DNA of 64,000 nucleotides from contig NZ_VOBC01000001.1 in NCBI RefSeq assembly GCF_008369195.1, positions 1,736,001 to 1,800,000 of the forward strand. The letters run 5' to 3'. Below, one piece after another: positions 16,628-24,991 of this stretch (within the stretch, counting starts at the first letter, position 1; the number at the start of each line of letters is the position of its first letter). Both the position numbers and the translations under genes were made by a program. The notes under the pieces were generated by a model that saw nothing but the letters and a program-made list of their open reading frames with translations, had not been told where the DNA came from and made no database searches. This DNA is from Sporosarcina sp. ANT_H38 (GTDB taxonomy: Bacteria > Bacillota > Bacilli > Bacillales_A > Planococcaceae).

Positions 16628-18145
16628 TTAAAGCCCAAATGGATTTACTGGGCGACTGCCAAAGTACGACATGATACTTTTCGTTTCAGTGTAAAGATCA
16701 AGCGATCCGATTGATAACTCACGGCCAAACCCGGATTGTTTATAGCCACCGAATGGTGTACCTGGGAATGCAGAGAATGGCGTGTTGATCATAACAATTC
16801 CCGCTTGAATTTGGTTGGCAACGCGTGTTGTAGTTGCAGTATTTGTTGACCAGATAGAAGAAGCTAGACCAAAATCTGAGTCATTCGCTAATGCAATTGC
16901 CTCTTTTTCGTTTTTAAATTTCGATACAACGACAACTGGTCCAAAGATTTCTTCACGTACGACTTTCATGTCTTGTGTTACGTTTCCGATTATTGTCGGC
17001 GCATACCAAAATCCGTTTTCAAAGCCTTCTGGTTTCAATTCTTTACCACCAGAAAGAATTTCAGCACCTTCATCGATTGCAGATTGAACATACATTTTCA
17101 CTGTGTTCAACTGGCCTTGATCGATAATTGCACCCATATGTGTTGCTTTATCAAATGGATCTCCAATTGCGAGTTTTTCAGTTTTAGCAATGAATTTCTT
17201 AACGAACTCATCGTACACATTTTCATGAATATAGATACGTGTTCGTGCATCACAAGATTGACCTGTGTTATTGAAAGCGCCGTAGAGTGAACCATCAACT
17301 GCTGCCTCAATATCTGCATCTTCAAAAATAAGGCTTGGAGATTTCCCACCAAGTTCTAGTGTTACCCGTTTTACTGTTCCTGCTGCTCTTGCCATAATAT
17401 CTTTTCCAATTGGTGTAGAACCTGTGAATGCAACTTTATTCACTAGATCGTGCTCTACTAAGTAGTTACCAATTTCTGAACCAGAGCCTGGCAAAATGTT
17501 AACCACGCCTGCCGGAACGCCTGCTTCGCAACAAATTTCTCCAAGAATAATAGCTGTAAGTGGCGTTAGCGACGCTGGCTTAATAACGACCGAGCAACCT
17601 GCTGCTATAGCCGGAGCAATCTTCCAAGCAGCCATCATAAGTGGATAGTTCCATGGAATAATTTGCGCACATACACCAAGTGGTTCTTTTTCAGTGTAGT
17701 TATGGAATTGACCAGGTACGTTGTTTACAGTTCCACCGTGTCCAACGATAGCGCCAGCGTAAAATTCAAAGTCTTCAATTGCTTGTGAAATCTGCCCTTT
17801 AGCAGCCGCAAGTGATTTACCTGTATTCAAAATTTCAAGCTCTACAAGCTCATTAAAGCGTGAGCCCATAATAGCTGCAATTTTGTTTAGTACACGTGCA
17901 CGACGTCCAGCAGGAGTTATTTTCCATTTCCCATTATCGAATGAATCTCTAGCAGCTTGAACAGCTTTTTCAGCGTCTTCTTTCGTTGCTTTTGCTACTT
18001 CAGCGAGTAGTTCACCAGTCGCAGGATTATAAATCTTTGTGCGCTCGCCACTGCTGCTTTCCACTTGTTCACCGTTAATGAAAAGCTTGTAAAAGTCTCG
18101 CTTCATTGATTCTTGCTGTAATGTTCCTTCTTGAATTGTGGTCAT
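16628..18145 (-). CDS. NAD(P)-dependent aldehyde dehydrogenase of the paa operon (PaaZ-ALDH replacement candidate)
   Basis: A 505-residue aldehyde dehydrogenase. The general-base Glu is in VTLELGGKSPSL and the catalytic Cys in NTGQSCDARTRIY; FTGSTPIGK and PWNYPLMMAAWK line the cofactor and substrate sites. I place the start at ATG 18145 behind a perfect AGGAGG; the longer frame to 18202 would run into paaG. Length matches single-domain ALDHs, so it lacks the hydratase half of enterobacterial PaaZ. It probably oxidises the semialdehyde formed after oxepin-CoA ring opening, as PacL-type enzymes do, or phenylacetaldehyde. A separate enoyl-CoA hydratase would then have to open the ring. Confidence 0.85.
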   Translation of the reverse strand: MTTIQEGTLQQESMKRDFYKLFINGEQVESSSGERTKIYNPATGELLAEVAKATKEDAEKAVQAARDSFDNGKWKITPAGRRARVLNKIAAIMGSRFNELVELEILNTGKSLAAAKGQISQAIEDFEFYAGAIVGHGGTVNNVPGQFHNYTEKEPLGVCAQIIPWNYPLMMAAWKIAPAIAAGCSVVIKPASLTPLTAIILGEICCEAGVPAGVVNILPGSGSEIGNYLVEHDLVNKVAFTGSTPIGKDIMARAAGTVKRVTLELGGKSPSLIFEDADIEAAVDGSLYGAFNNTGQSCDARTRIYIHENVYDEFVKKFIAKTEKLAIGDPFDKATHMGAIIDQGQLNTVKMYVQSAIDEGAEILSGGKELKPEGFENGFWYAPTIIGNVTQDMKVVREEIFGPVVVVSKFKNEKEAIALANDSDFGLASSIWSTNTATTTRVANQIQAGIVMINTPFSAFPGTPFGGYKQSGFGRELSIGSLDLYTETKSIMSYFGSRPVNPFGL

Positions 18146-18158
18146 TGGTTTATTCCTC

Positions 18159-18932
18159 CTATTGTCCTGAATAAACAGGTTTTCTTTTGTGCATAAATGC
18201 ATCGATACCTTCGCGATGATCGCTCGTTAAACCAGCTATTCGCTGCCCTTGTGCTTCTTGCTCAAGATAATCTTCAAATGAAAGATCATTAACCGCTTTC
18301 AATGAACGTTTAATCAAACCGATTGCTTTTGTCGGCAGAGCTACAAGACGTGCGGCAAATGCGGTAACGTCAGCATCCCATGTTTCTGATAAAATCAGTT
18401 GTTTTGCAAGACCCATTGCCACTGCATCTGCAGCAGGTACTTTTTCACCTAAAATAGCTAGTTCCGCCGCTTTGGCTTGGCCAACTAATTGCGTTAAATA
18501 ATATAAATTACCTGAATCTGGAATAAGGCCGACATGGATGAACGCATTCAAAAAACTAGCACGTTCAGAAACAAGCCTGAAGTCACAAGCAAGTGCAAGG
18601 CTAAATCCCGCTCCAGCAGCTATCCCATTTACTGCAGCAATAATCGGTTTTTCACATTGTCTAATTTGCTTAATCATCGGACCATAATGGTCTCTTAACA
18701 CTTGACCATGATCCATTAGTTCATCAACTTCCGACAAATCCTGTCCTGAACAAAACGCCCGTCCTTCGCCAGTAATGACAATACAACGAACTTCGTCATC
18801 ATTGGAGGCGGCTTTGACTGCATTCTTCACCTCTCGGTTCATCTGTGCAATAAATGCATTCAGTTTGTCAGGTCTATTTAAGATGAGCCATGCAACTCCA
18901 TCTCTGACAGCGTAACGAATCGTCTCAAACAT
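18159..18932 (-). CDS. paaG: 1,2-epoxyphenylacetyl-CoA isomerase (oxepin-CoA forming)
   Basis: A 257-residue crotonase-fold enzyme that isomerises the ring-epoxide to oxepin-CoA. It has the oxyanion-hole segments FCSGQDL (about 61-67) and NGIAAGAGFSLALACD (about 102-117). The catalytic Asp lies in HVGLIPDSGNLYYL, the PaaG pattern in which Asp occupies the second acidic position. Length is normal. It lies 13 bases upstream of the aldehyde dehydrogenase and 11 bases after PaaF. Confidence 0.88.
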   Translation of the reverse strand: MFETIRYAVRDGVAWLILNRPDKLNAFIAQMNREVKNAVKAASNDDEVRCIVITGEGRAFCSGQDLSEVDELMDHGQVLRDHYGPMIKQIRQCEKPIIAAVNGIAAGAGFSLALACDFRLVSERASFLNAFIHVGLIPDSGNLYYLTQLVGQAKAAELAILGEKVPAADAVAMGLAKQLILSETWDADVTAFAARLVALPTKAIGLIKRSLKAVNDLSFEDYLEQEAQGQRIAGLTSDHREGIDAFMHKRKPVYSGQ

Positions 18933-18943
18933 TTACACACCCC

Positions 18944-19720
18944 TTACTTTCCGTGATAATCCGGTTTTCTTTTCTCAACAAATGCGTTCATACCTTCTTT
19001 TTGATCTTGTGAAGCGAAAAGTAGGTAGAAATTTTTTCGTTCATATTGCATTCCTTCATATAACGGATAGTCCACTGCTTTATTAACCGAATCTTTAATG
19101 AGGCGCAGCGATAGTGGTGGCTGTTTGGCAAGTCGATTTGCGAATTTCATCGTTTCTTCCATTAATAGTTCAGGGGCAACAATTTTGTTGATGACTCCGT
19201 GTTTCAGAGCTGTTTCTACGGAAATCCTCTCCCCTGTCCATAGCCATTCCAATGCTTTCGTACGGCCCGCAAGTTTCGTCAGCCGCTGTGTACCTCCTGC
19301 ACCTGGCATGACACCAAGGCCAACTTCGGGGAATGAAAATTCTGTACCACTTGCGGCAATTAAAAGATCACAGCACAGTGCAAGCTCAAATCCTCCACCA
19401 AAAACAAGGCCTTTTACTGCTCCAATGATCGGCTTTTTAATAAGAGCAAAACGATCCCAATCAGCAAATTGGTTCAGGAGTTCGAGGCTAATTGGATTAT
19501 CATTTGTCATTTCATCAATGTCAGCTCCAGCTGAAAATGTGCGTCCTTTTCCAGTGAGTACAATAACGCGAATGTCTTCTTCACGGTCAAATCGCTCCAT
19601 TGCTGCGACGATTTCACCAACCATTTTTCGATTCAATGAATTTAACTGGCGTGGACGATTCAATTCAATCACCACGATATTTCCCATTACTATCGTTTCT
19701 ATGAATTCATAGCCGTTCAT
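18944..19720 (-). CDS. paaF: 2,3-dehydroadipyl-CoA hydratase
   Basis: A 258-residue enoyl-CoA hydratase. The oxyanion-hole motif FSAGADIDEM and GLVFGGGFELALCCDLL precede the active-site segment SFPEVGLGVMPGAGGTQRL, which keeps the catalytic Glu of true hydratases. It hydrates 2,3-dehydroadipyl-CoA to 3-hydroxyadipyl-CoA. The start ATG overlaps the TAA stop of the EthD-like gene (TAATG), so the two are translationally coupled. Because no PaaZ hydratase domain is present, a broader role in ring opening is possible but unproven. Confidence 0.88.
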   Translation of the reverse strand: MNGYEFIETIVMGNIVVIELNRPRQLNSLNRKMVGEIVAAMERFDREEDIRVIVLTGKGRTFSAGADIDEMTNDNPISLELLNQFADWDRFALIKKPIIGAVKGLVFGGGFELALCCDLLIAASGTEFSFPEVGLGVMPGAGGTQRLTKLAGRTKALEWLWTGERISVETALKHGVINKIVAPELLMEETMKFANRLAKQPPLSLRLIKDSVNKAVDYPLYEGMQYERKNFYLLFASQDQKEGMNAFVEKRKPDYHGK

Positions 19721-20022
19721 TACGCATCTTCACCAATCATTAATGTGACAAGATTACCTGCAAACCCCATTAAATCCTTACCGGATGCCTTCCCTTCCGG
19801 TGAGCGTAAACCTGCCTGCAACGCTTCTAAATTGTCATACTGCATTTCACATGTGAGGTAGTATTTCCCTCCCCCCCCCATTGGAGACCCCGTGATTTTA
19901 GTCACTTTCATTTCGCGTAGTCCAGGGATTTTAGCTGTAAGGGGTCCATGAACATTAAAGTAATGATCATCAAATTCCTCTTTGTTTTCAGGGTGTTTGT
20001 ATAATGCGATTAATTTAGCCAT
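19720..20022 (-). CDS. EthD-like dimeric alpha-beta barrel protein
   Basis: A 100-residue small protein with the EthD signature YKHPENKEEFDDHYFNVHGPLTAKIPGL and a C-terminal core beta-strand. Its family has roles in ether degradation, cyclisation and oxygenase-associated steps; many members lack a defined function. It is inserted between paaD and paaF and is coupled to paaF, so it very probably acts in phenylacetate breakdown. A glycine run (MGGGGK) near residue 50 forms a loop. The biochemical role is unknown. Confidence 0.8.
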   Translation of the reverse strand: MAKLIALYKHPENKEEFDDHYFNVHGPLTAKIPGLREMKVTKITGSPMGGGGKYYLTCEMQYDNLEALQAGLRSPEGKASGKDLMGFAGNLVTLMIGEDA

Positions 20023-20039
20023 TTTTTCTTCTCCTCCAT

Positions 20040-20540
20040 TTACATTAGTGTTGAAACTGGTTTCATTGCCTCAAATACATTTTTACAGCTCTTACAATAC
20101 AAAATACTTCTGCATGCAGTCGGTCCAAAAACATTTTCCATTGTCACATATGTAGATCCACAATAAGCGCAGTCTACATGCCACGAGCCATCCTCTTCAA
20201 AATTACGGGGTGGTGGAGCTATTCCAAACGCTCTCAAATTCACATGCCCTTGTTCTGTTATGCGGTCTGACGTCCACGGTGGATGAAAGACGAATTCCAC
20301 TTCAATAGTCTCAACTTCCGGAATTTCCCCCACTGCATTTATCGTATTATTTTTAATAAATTCGAGTGCCGGACATCCCAAAAAGGTCGGAAGTAGAGTG
20401 ATCTTCACGTTATTTCCTTCGACTGTGACCTCGCCTACCATACCGAGGTCCATAATGCTCACTGAATCAATTTCAGGATCTTTAACATTCATAAGTACTT
20501 CAAAAATGCGTTCTGTTGTAACATCTTTAAACGTAGTCAT
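20040..20540 (-). CDS. paaD: Phenylacetyl-CoA epoxidase maturation protein PaaD
   Basis: A 166-residue protein with an N-terminal DUF59/MIP18 domain (VMNVKDPEIDSVSIMDLGM, then LPTFLGCPALEFI). The C-terminal cysteine-rich zinc or Fe-S binding tail has CAYCGSTYV and ILYCKSCKNVFE. PaaD is needed for full epoxidase activity, probably in metal-centre maturation. I chose ATG 20540, 6-7 bases after AGAGGTGA; the GTG at 20549 is less likely. The gene lies 26 bases beyond paaC. Confidence 0.9.
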   Translation of the reverse strand: MTTFKDVTTERIFEVLMNVKDPEIDSVSIMDLGMVGEVTVEGNNVKITLLPTFLGCPALEFIKNNTINAVGEIPEVETIEVEFVFHPPWTSDRITEQGHVNLRAFGIAPPPRNFEEDGSWHVDCAYCGSTYVTMENVFGPTACRSILYCKSCKNVFEAMKPVSTLM

Positions 20541-20566
20541 ACTATTCACCTCTTTCCTTGTTCCGT

Positions 20567-21379
20567 TTACCAGACAGCTACCGGGTCAAGCTTATAAACT
20601 TCGGAAAGTGTGAGAAGCGCCTCATCCAAATCTTTTGTATGCTCGCCGTTACGTCCGTTTTTAAAGGTGTGAATCGAAATGGCCGGCACTTCCATTTTCA
20701 GAGCTGCGAATACAGAGCTAATGCTAGCTGTCCATTTCTTCTTCATTTCTTCCTCGCTATCTATTAAGTTACTGTTTTCAATCTCTTGTTTCTGATTTCC
20801 ATACGAAAACACATCTCCAAAGTCCGCCATAACAAGAATGATTGCATCATTCATTTTGTTTTTTGCGATATCTGTTGAATTCATTAATTGTTTAAACCAG
20901 GTTTCCCAGTGCAATCTATGATAATAAAGTTCCATTTTCACTTTTATAGCCACTTCAGCCAGAGGTCTGTACGAACTTCCGCATAGCGAATCGACTTTCA
21001 CTTTTTTTGCCTGGGTGAAAAAATAACTTCTAACAACTTGATATGCCCAATCGTATTGTGGCGTTTCCATATAATAGCCTTCCCCGTTCACCCGCTCAGT
21101 TACTATACTGTTTCTTCTTTCATGTGCCTGTCTCAAATGGGCGAGATCATCCGCTTTTCCCATCCCTAAATCTTCGAGGAGTTTGTAGTACATTGCCGCA
21201 TGCCCCATACTATCTTGGCTAATTGAAGAAGAAGCGACATCTTCCTCAATATGGGGAGCGAGTCCAAGCCATTCAGATCCACGGTAGGAGTACAATAAAT
21301 CATCATCCGCCAACTGGAATAACAAGCTCGTTATCGCTTCTTTGTTTTCCGCGGTCAGACTATTTTCGATGGTGCTCAT
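20567..21379 (-). CDS. paaC: Phenylacetyl-CoA epoxidase structural subunit PaaC
   Basis: A 270-residue ferritin-like helical protein that forms the heterodimeric core with PaaA. Family segments include LLFQLADDDLLYSYRGSEWL and SSSISQDSMGHAAMYYKLLEDLG. The start at ATG 21379 is supported by GGAGGAG seven bases upstream and gives the usual ATGA overlap with the paaB stop. An in-frame upstream ATG at 21397 lies inside paaB. PaaC lacks a working di-iron site in the family. Confidence 0.92.
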   Translation of the reverse strand: MSTIENSLTAENKEAITSLLFQLADDDLLYSYRGSEWLGLAPHIEEDVASSSISQDSMGHAAMYYKLLEDLGMGKADDLAHLRQAHERRNSIVTERVNGEGYYMETPQYDWAYQVVRSYFFTQAKKVKVDSLCGSSYRPLAEVAIKVKMELYYHRLHWETWFKQLMNSTDIAKNKMNDAIILVMADFGDVFSYGNQKQEIENSNLIDSEEEMKKKWTASISSVFAALKMEVPAISIHTFKNGRNGEHTKDLDEALLTLSEVYKLDPVAVW

Positions 21380-21723
21380 TTCCGATCTCCTCCCCATGAC
21401 AAGATTTCTTTTTCATCCAACATTTCTTGTTCGTAATGACGCCACTTTTTCTTTAAGTAGCCGTATCCTTTTGTCGTACGATAATCTTTATTGTCAAGTC
21501 TGCCAAGTGTCATTTTTTCTTCTGTATCCATCTTTCTAATATGCTTTCGATTCACTATCCAAATGTCAGCAACCGGTTCCCGACGCATGAAATTTTCCTG
21601 TGCCAAAATGAATGCCATTTGTTCGTTTGGAGCCAGTAAGCTGAATTGATGCTGGAATGCAGAGCTTGGTGTCCGCTTGCTAAAAACTTCATACTCTTGA
21701 TAAAACATTTTCTCTTGTGCCAT
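21376..21723 (-). CDS. paaB: Phenylacetyl-CoA epoxidase subunit PaaB
   Basis: A 115-residue small subunit bridging PaaAC heterodimers. It keeps the family core EYEVFSKRTPSSAFQHQFSL and the segments QMAFILAQENFMRREPVADIWIV. It overlaps paaC by four bases and follows paaA by 19 bases with an AGAAGGAA ribosome site. Length is slightly above the approximately 95-residue enterobacterial PaaB, due to a basic C-terminal extension (residues 90-115). Confidence 0.92.
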   Translation of the reverse strand: MAQEKMFYQEYEVFSKRTPSSAFQHQFSLLAPNEQMAFILAQENFMRREPVADIWIVNRKHIRKMDTEEKMTLGRLDNKDYRTTKGYGYLKKKWRHYEQEMLDEKEILSWGGDRK

Positions 21724-21742
21724 TTCCTTCTGACTCCCCTCA

Positions 21743-22693
21743 TTAATTAACTGTCACACTTAGTGCATCACGCACCCATGCGTTATTTTCATAAGAAGAC
21801 CGGCGCAAGTTCAGACGTGCTTGAGAACGTGGCCCTTTATTTTTAATGATTCTCTTAAACTCTTCCCAATTTGGTTGCTCGTATGACCATAACTTGCTTT
21901 CTTTATCGTAGTGGAAAGTCGTATCTGGAATTGTTAATCCTAGGGATAAGATTCGCGGAATGTATTTATCGAAAAATAATTGCCTGAAATCTTCATTTGT
22001 TTTCGTACGGATTTTATATTTAATCGTCAAGTCTTGCTTCGATGAACCCGTCGTTTCTTTGCTTGCCGGTCCAAAGAACATTAGTAGTGCTTCCCACCAA
22101 CGATCTAACGCTTCCTGAATCATTGCTTTTTGATCATCTGTGCCTTCTGCTAATGCCATAATGATGGACTCTCCATGCTGTGCATGAAATACTTCTTCAG
22201 CACAAATGCGTTGCAGTGCTCTTCCATAAGGTCCATATGAAGCCTTAAGCATATCCGTTTGTGTAATGATAGCTGCTCCATCAACAAGCCAGCCTATGAT
22301 GCCCGCATCCGCCCATGTTTTTGTTTCCATGTGAAATACATTATGAAATTTCAAATCCCCATTGAATAAGTCTTGCATTATATCTCCACGATTTTTTCCA
22401 TAAGGCAGTAGTAAATCTTCCGTAACTCGAAGTAGTAGCTGACCATGGCCCATTTCGTCCTGTACCTTTGCCATAATGCCAAGCTTTCTACTAAGGGTCG
22501 GAGCTTTCGGTACCCATTCTTTCTCTGGTAGTGCTCCCATTATTTCGCTAATGCCATGCATTGAAATCAATTTAATCAATGTCACTCTATACTCTTCAGG
22601 CATCCAATCATCTGCTTCTATTTTGTCGCCTGCTTCAATACGTTGCATAAAGTGCGCTAATTTATCTTCATCGGAATTGTGCAAACCTGTCAT
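21743..22693 (-). CDS. paaA: Phenylacetyl-CoA epoxidase catalytic subunit PaaA
   Basis: A 316-residue ferritin-fold di-iron monooxygenase subunit that epoxidises the ring of phenylacetyl-CoA. The two ligand-bearing helices show KVQDEMGHGQLLL (ExxH) and ICAEEVFHAQHGE. It is the first gene of the paaABCD-ethD-paaF-paaG-ALDH operon. ATG 22693 is preceded by GGGGG. A candidate promoter and inverted repeat lie just upstream. Confidence 0.94.
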   Translation of the reverse strand: MTGLHNSDEDKLAHFMQRIEAGDKIEADDWMPEEYRVTLIKLISMHGISEIMGALPEKEWVPKAPTLSRKLGIMAKVQDEMGHGQLLLRVTEDLLLPYGKNRGDIMQDLFNGDLKFHNVFHMETKTWADAGIIGWLVDGAAIITQTDMLKASYGPYGRALQRICAEEVFHAQHGESIIMALAEGTDDQKAMIQEALDRWWEALLMFFGPASKETTGSSKQDLTIKYKIRTKTNEDFRQLFFDKYIPRILSLGLTIPDTTFHYDKESKLWSYEQPNWEEFKRIIKNKGPRSQARLNLRRSSYENNAWVRDALSVTVN

Positions 22694-22733
22694 CTCATAG
22701 CCCCCTAATTTAAGGTATGTGTTTTCGCCACCT

Positions 22734-22764
22734 TATATAACAACTTCACAACGTAAGTAGTCAA
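22734..22764 (-). promoter_or_regulatory. Candidate sigma-A promoter of paaA operon
   Basis: On the minus strand TTGACT (22764-22759) is followed 18-19 bases later by TTATAT/TATATA (22740-22734). It lies 40-70 bases upstream of the paaA start. The spacing is slightly long. Confidence 0.5.
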
Positions 22765-22780
22765 CTGAGTTATGTTTATA

Positions 22781-22809
22781 GGCATACGAATCTGATAATT
22801 ACGTATGCC
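22781..22809. promoter_or_regulatory. Inverted repeat GGCATACG/CGTATGCC upstream of paaA promoter
   Basis: Perfect eight-base arms (22781-22788, 22802-22809) lie 17 bases upstream of the candidate paaA -35 box and 60 bases after the paaK stop. No T-run follows in either direction, so an operator (PaaX or another regulator) is at least as likely as a terminator. Confidence 0.4.
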
Positions 22810-22869
22810 TTGTCTCTAAACAGTTCTTCTCAAAAACGATTGACAATCAACTTTCCTTTCAATATTGAC

Positions 22870-24198
22870 TTACACGCCGACTACATTTTTGTTTCTTAAA
22901 TCTACAATTCGAATTGCTTTTCCTACTGATCTGGGTAAGGTTTTAGGGCTGTTCAAAACGACATCCATTGATATCAAACAAGCTGATTTTATCGATCTTT
23001 GAATTTCTATTTTCAGTTGAATTGCTCGTGTATCAGTCAAATCTTCAGCAATCGTTTCATAAAGATTAGTGTCAACTTCAACATGCAACTCCACGTTATC
23101 CATCGCTTCAGTTCTCACTAAACGAATTTGATAATGAGGTACAAGACTTTCCACTTTCAAAAGCACTCGTTCTACCTCTGAAGGGAAGACGTTTACGCCG
23201 CGAATAATCATCATGTCGTCTATACGGCCTTTCACTCTCGACATTCTTGTGGTGGTTCGGCCACATTTGCATATTTCACGTGAGATTGAAGAGATATCAC
23301 CAGTACGATATCTGATTACTGGAAGCGCTCTCTTCGTTAAACTAGTAAATACTAGTTCCCCTTCTTCCCCTTCAGCAACCTGTTGAAGCGTTTCAGGATT
23401 AATAACTTCAACATAGAAGTGATCTTCCTGTACATGTAAACCATCTTGCGCTTCGTGGCATTCAACCGAGACACCAGGCCCGATAATTTCGCTCAATCCA
23501 TAAATATCAACCGCTTTCAGATTGAATGTTTGCTCTATCTTTATCCGCATTTCTTCCGACCAAGATTCAGCTCCGAAAATTCCGTACTCCATTGACGATT
23601 GCCTTGGATCTATGCCTGCTTCTTTCATTTTTTCTGCAATATTCAACATGTATGAAGGAGTACCGCATATCCCCCTCGGTTTAAGATCTTCAATCATCAT
23701 TATCTGCCTATCCGTGTTCCCACCTGACATTGGTACAACAGCCATCCCAAGAGCTTCCGCACCATAATGAAGCCCGATTCCCCCTGTAAATAAACCGTAA
23801 CCATAGGAATTATGGAAAGTATCCGACTTTTCACCACCTGCTGCCACAATTGAACGCGCAACGACTTCGGTCCACACTTTTATATCATCTAATGTATAGC
23901 CAACAACTGTCGGTTTCCCACTTGTTCCAGAAGACCCGTGTATTCGGACAATCTCCTCTTGCGGCACTGCGAATAAACCGAATGGATAATGATCTCGGAA
24001 GTCCTGTTTATTCGTAAATGGCAATTTCGCGATATCATTCAAACCTTTAATATCCGCTGGGACAATTCCCGACTCTTCAAATTTTTTACGATAAAATTCA
24101 ACATGCTCATAAACGGCTCCAACCGTATTTCGCAAACGGTCAAGTTGGAGACTTTCCATTTCATCATGTTTCATCGTTTCGACCTGTGGATTATACAA
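22870..24198 (-). CDS. paaK: Phenylacetate-CoA ligase
   Basis: A 442-residue adenylate-forming enzyme converting phenylacetate, ATP and CoA to phenylacetyl-CoA. The P-loop-like motif IHGSSGTSGKPTVVGYT lies at about residues 86-102, with YGLSEIIGPGVS and YRTGDISSIS downstream, and the C-terminal domain carries GRIDDMMIIRGVNVFPSEVE. I chose TTG 24198: GGGGGGAAG lies 5-8 bases upstream and the protein then begins MYNPQVETMKHDEMESLQL like relatives. An in-frame TTG at 24213 falls on the ribosome site. It is separated from paaA by 176 bases and is probably its own unit. It serves external phenylacetate. Confidence 0.93.
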   Translation of the reverse strand: MYNPQVETMKHDEMESLQLDRLRNTVGAVYEHVEFYRKKFEESGIVPADIKGLNDIAKLPFTNKQDFRDHYPFGLFAVPQEEIVRIHGSSGTSGKPTVVGYTLDDIKVWTEVVARSIVAAGGEKSDTFHNSYGYGLFTGGIGLHYGAEALGMAVVPMSGGNTDRQIMMIEDLKPRGICGTPSYMLNIAEKMKEAGIDPRQSSMEYGIFGAESWSEEMRIKIEQTFNLKAVDIYGLSEIIGPGVSVECHEAQDGLHVQEDHFYVEVINPETLQQVAEGEEGELVFTSLTKRALPVIRYRTGDISSISREICKCGRTTTRMSRVKGRIDDMMIIRGVNVFPSEVERVLLKVESLVPHYQIRLVRTEAMDNVELHVEVDTNLYETIAEDLTDTRAIQLKIEIQRSIKSACLISMDVVLNSPKTLPRSVGKAIRIVDLRNKNVVGV

Positions 24199-24615
24199 TC
24201 GACTTCCCCCCAATCTTCACATTAAATCTGCTCTAGCAATCATGTGTAAGGGTCCTGCGCTCAGGTTATACACCGTATTCAAAAACTTATTCAGTTTGAA
24301 ATAAACAATAAGAATATAATGTAACAATCTTAAAACGACTAATCTAATTTCGGTAATATAATTATAGATTAATTGCAAGAAACCTAAAAGTCAACAATTG
24401 TATCTGAATATTCTTTTTTCACACGAGCATTTTCCCTCCCGATTCTTATCCGAATTAAATGCAAAAATCCCAAAAACTAAAAGAATATTGGCGAAATTTT
24501 TCCGTTGTTCTTTTTTCACGTTAATCAACACCTCATACTATTCTTGCTCAATGCTTTTTTTCATTTTAAGGAGTGATTTCACCACTCAAAGGAACGGGAA
24601 GTAAAAGATTCAAAA
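24199..24615. other. Upstream region of paaK with repeat fragment
   Basis: No gene. The segment 24253-24286 reads CCTGCGCTCAGGTTATACAC and onward to TATTCA, matching the distal half of the dispersed repeat best seen at 63072-63137. AT-rich DNA at 24290-24400 contains TTGACT and TATAAT hexamers on the minus strand, but their spacing (22) is not convincing. The remainder to 24615 shows nothing I can assign. Confidence 0.35.
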
Positions 24616-24766
24616 ATGCCAAGTGCGAACACAATTTAATATGGTTGTACAATAAATGACGTTGATGAAAGAAAATCCCCATCCCTTTTTTAGGAAATGA
24701 GGAGAATCTTCACTAACGTCATTTTTTATAAATATATGGGACCAAGTAATCCTGCTACCCGCTGAT

Positions 24767-24884
24767 TTCCGTTCCGAGCGGACGCTTTCCGCGGGCACGG
24801 CCTCAGCCTCCTCGTCGCGAAGATCGCGCTCCTGTGGGGTCTTCGGCTCGCGCTGTTCCCGCAGGAGTCGCCGCTCTGCACTCC
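24767..24884 (+). repeat. Left copy of a GC-rich inverted repeat of about 118 bp
   Basis: It begins TTCCGTTCC, continues GGACGCTTTCCGCGGGCACGG, and ends near GCACTCC. It is inverted at 26395-26511 with roughly 85% identity by eye. GC content is far above the surroundings. Similar blocks are, from memory, common beside genes in Bacillaceae. Confidence 0.7.
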
Positions 24885-24991
24885 AATCAGCTAGAAAGTG
24901 TAGGGGTCATAAGTTCAATATAAATAGAAAACAAGTGAGATTCTCTGTCGAATAAAAGTCGACCAAAACCATCATCCAGGAGGGAATTCAC

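Noticed and set aside
24290..24400. paaK promoter from TTGACT and TATAAT hexamers
   Set aside because: The two boxes are separated by 22 bases, outside the normal sigma-A range, so no promoter was called.
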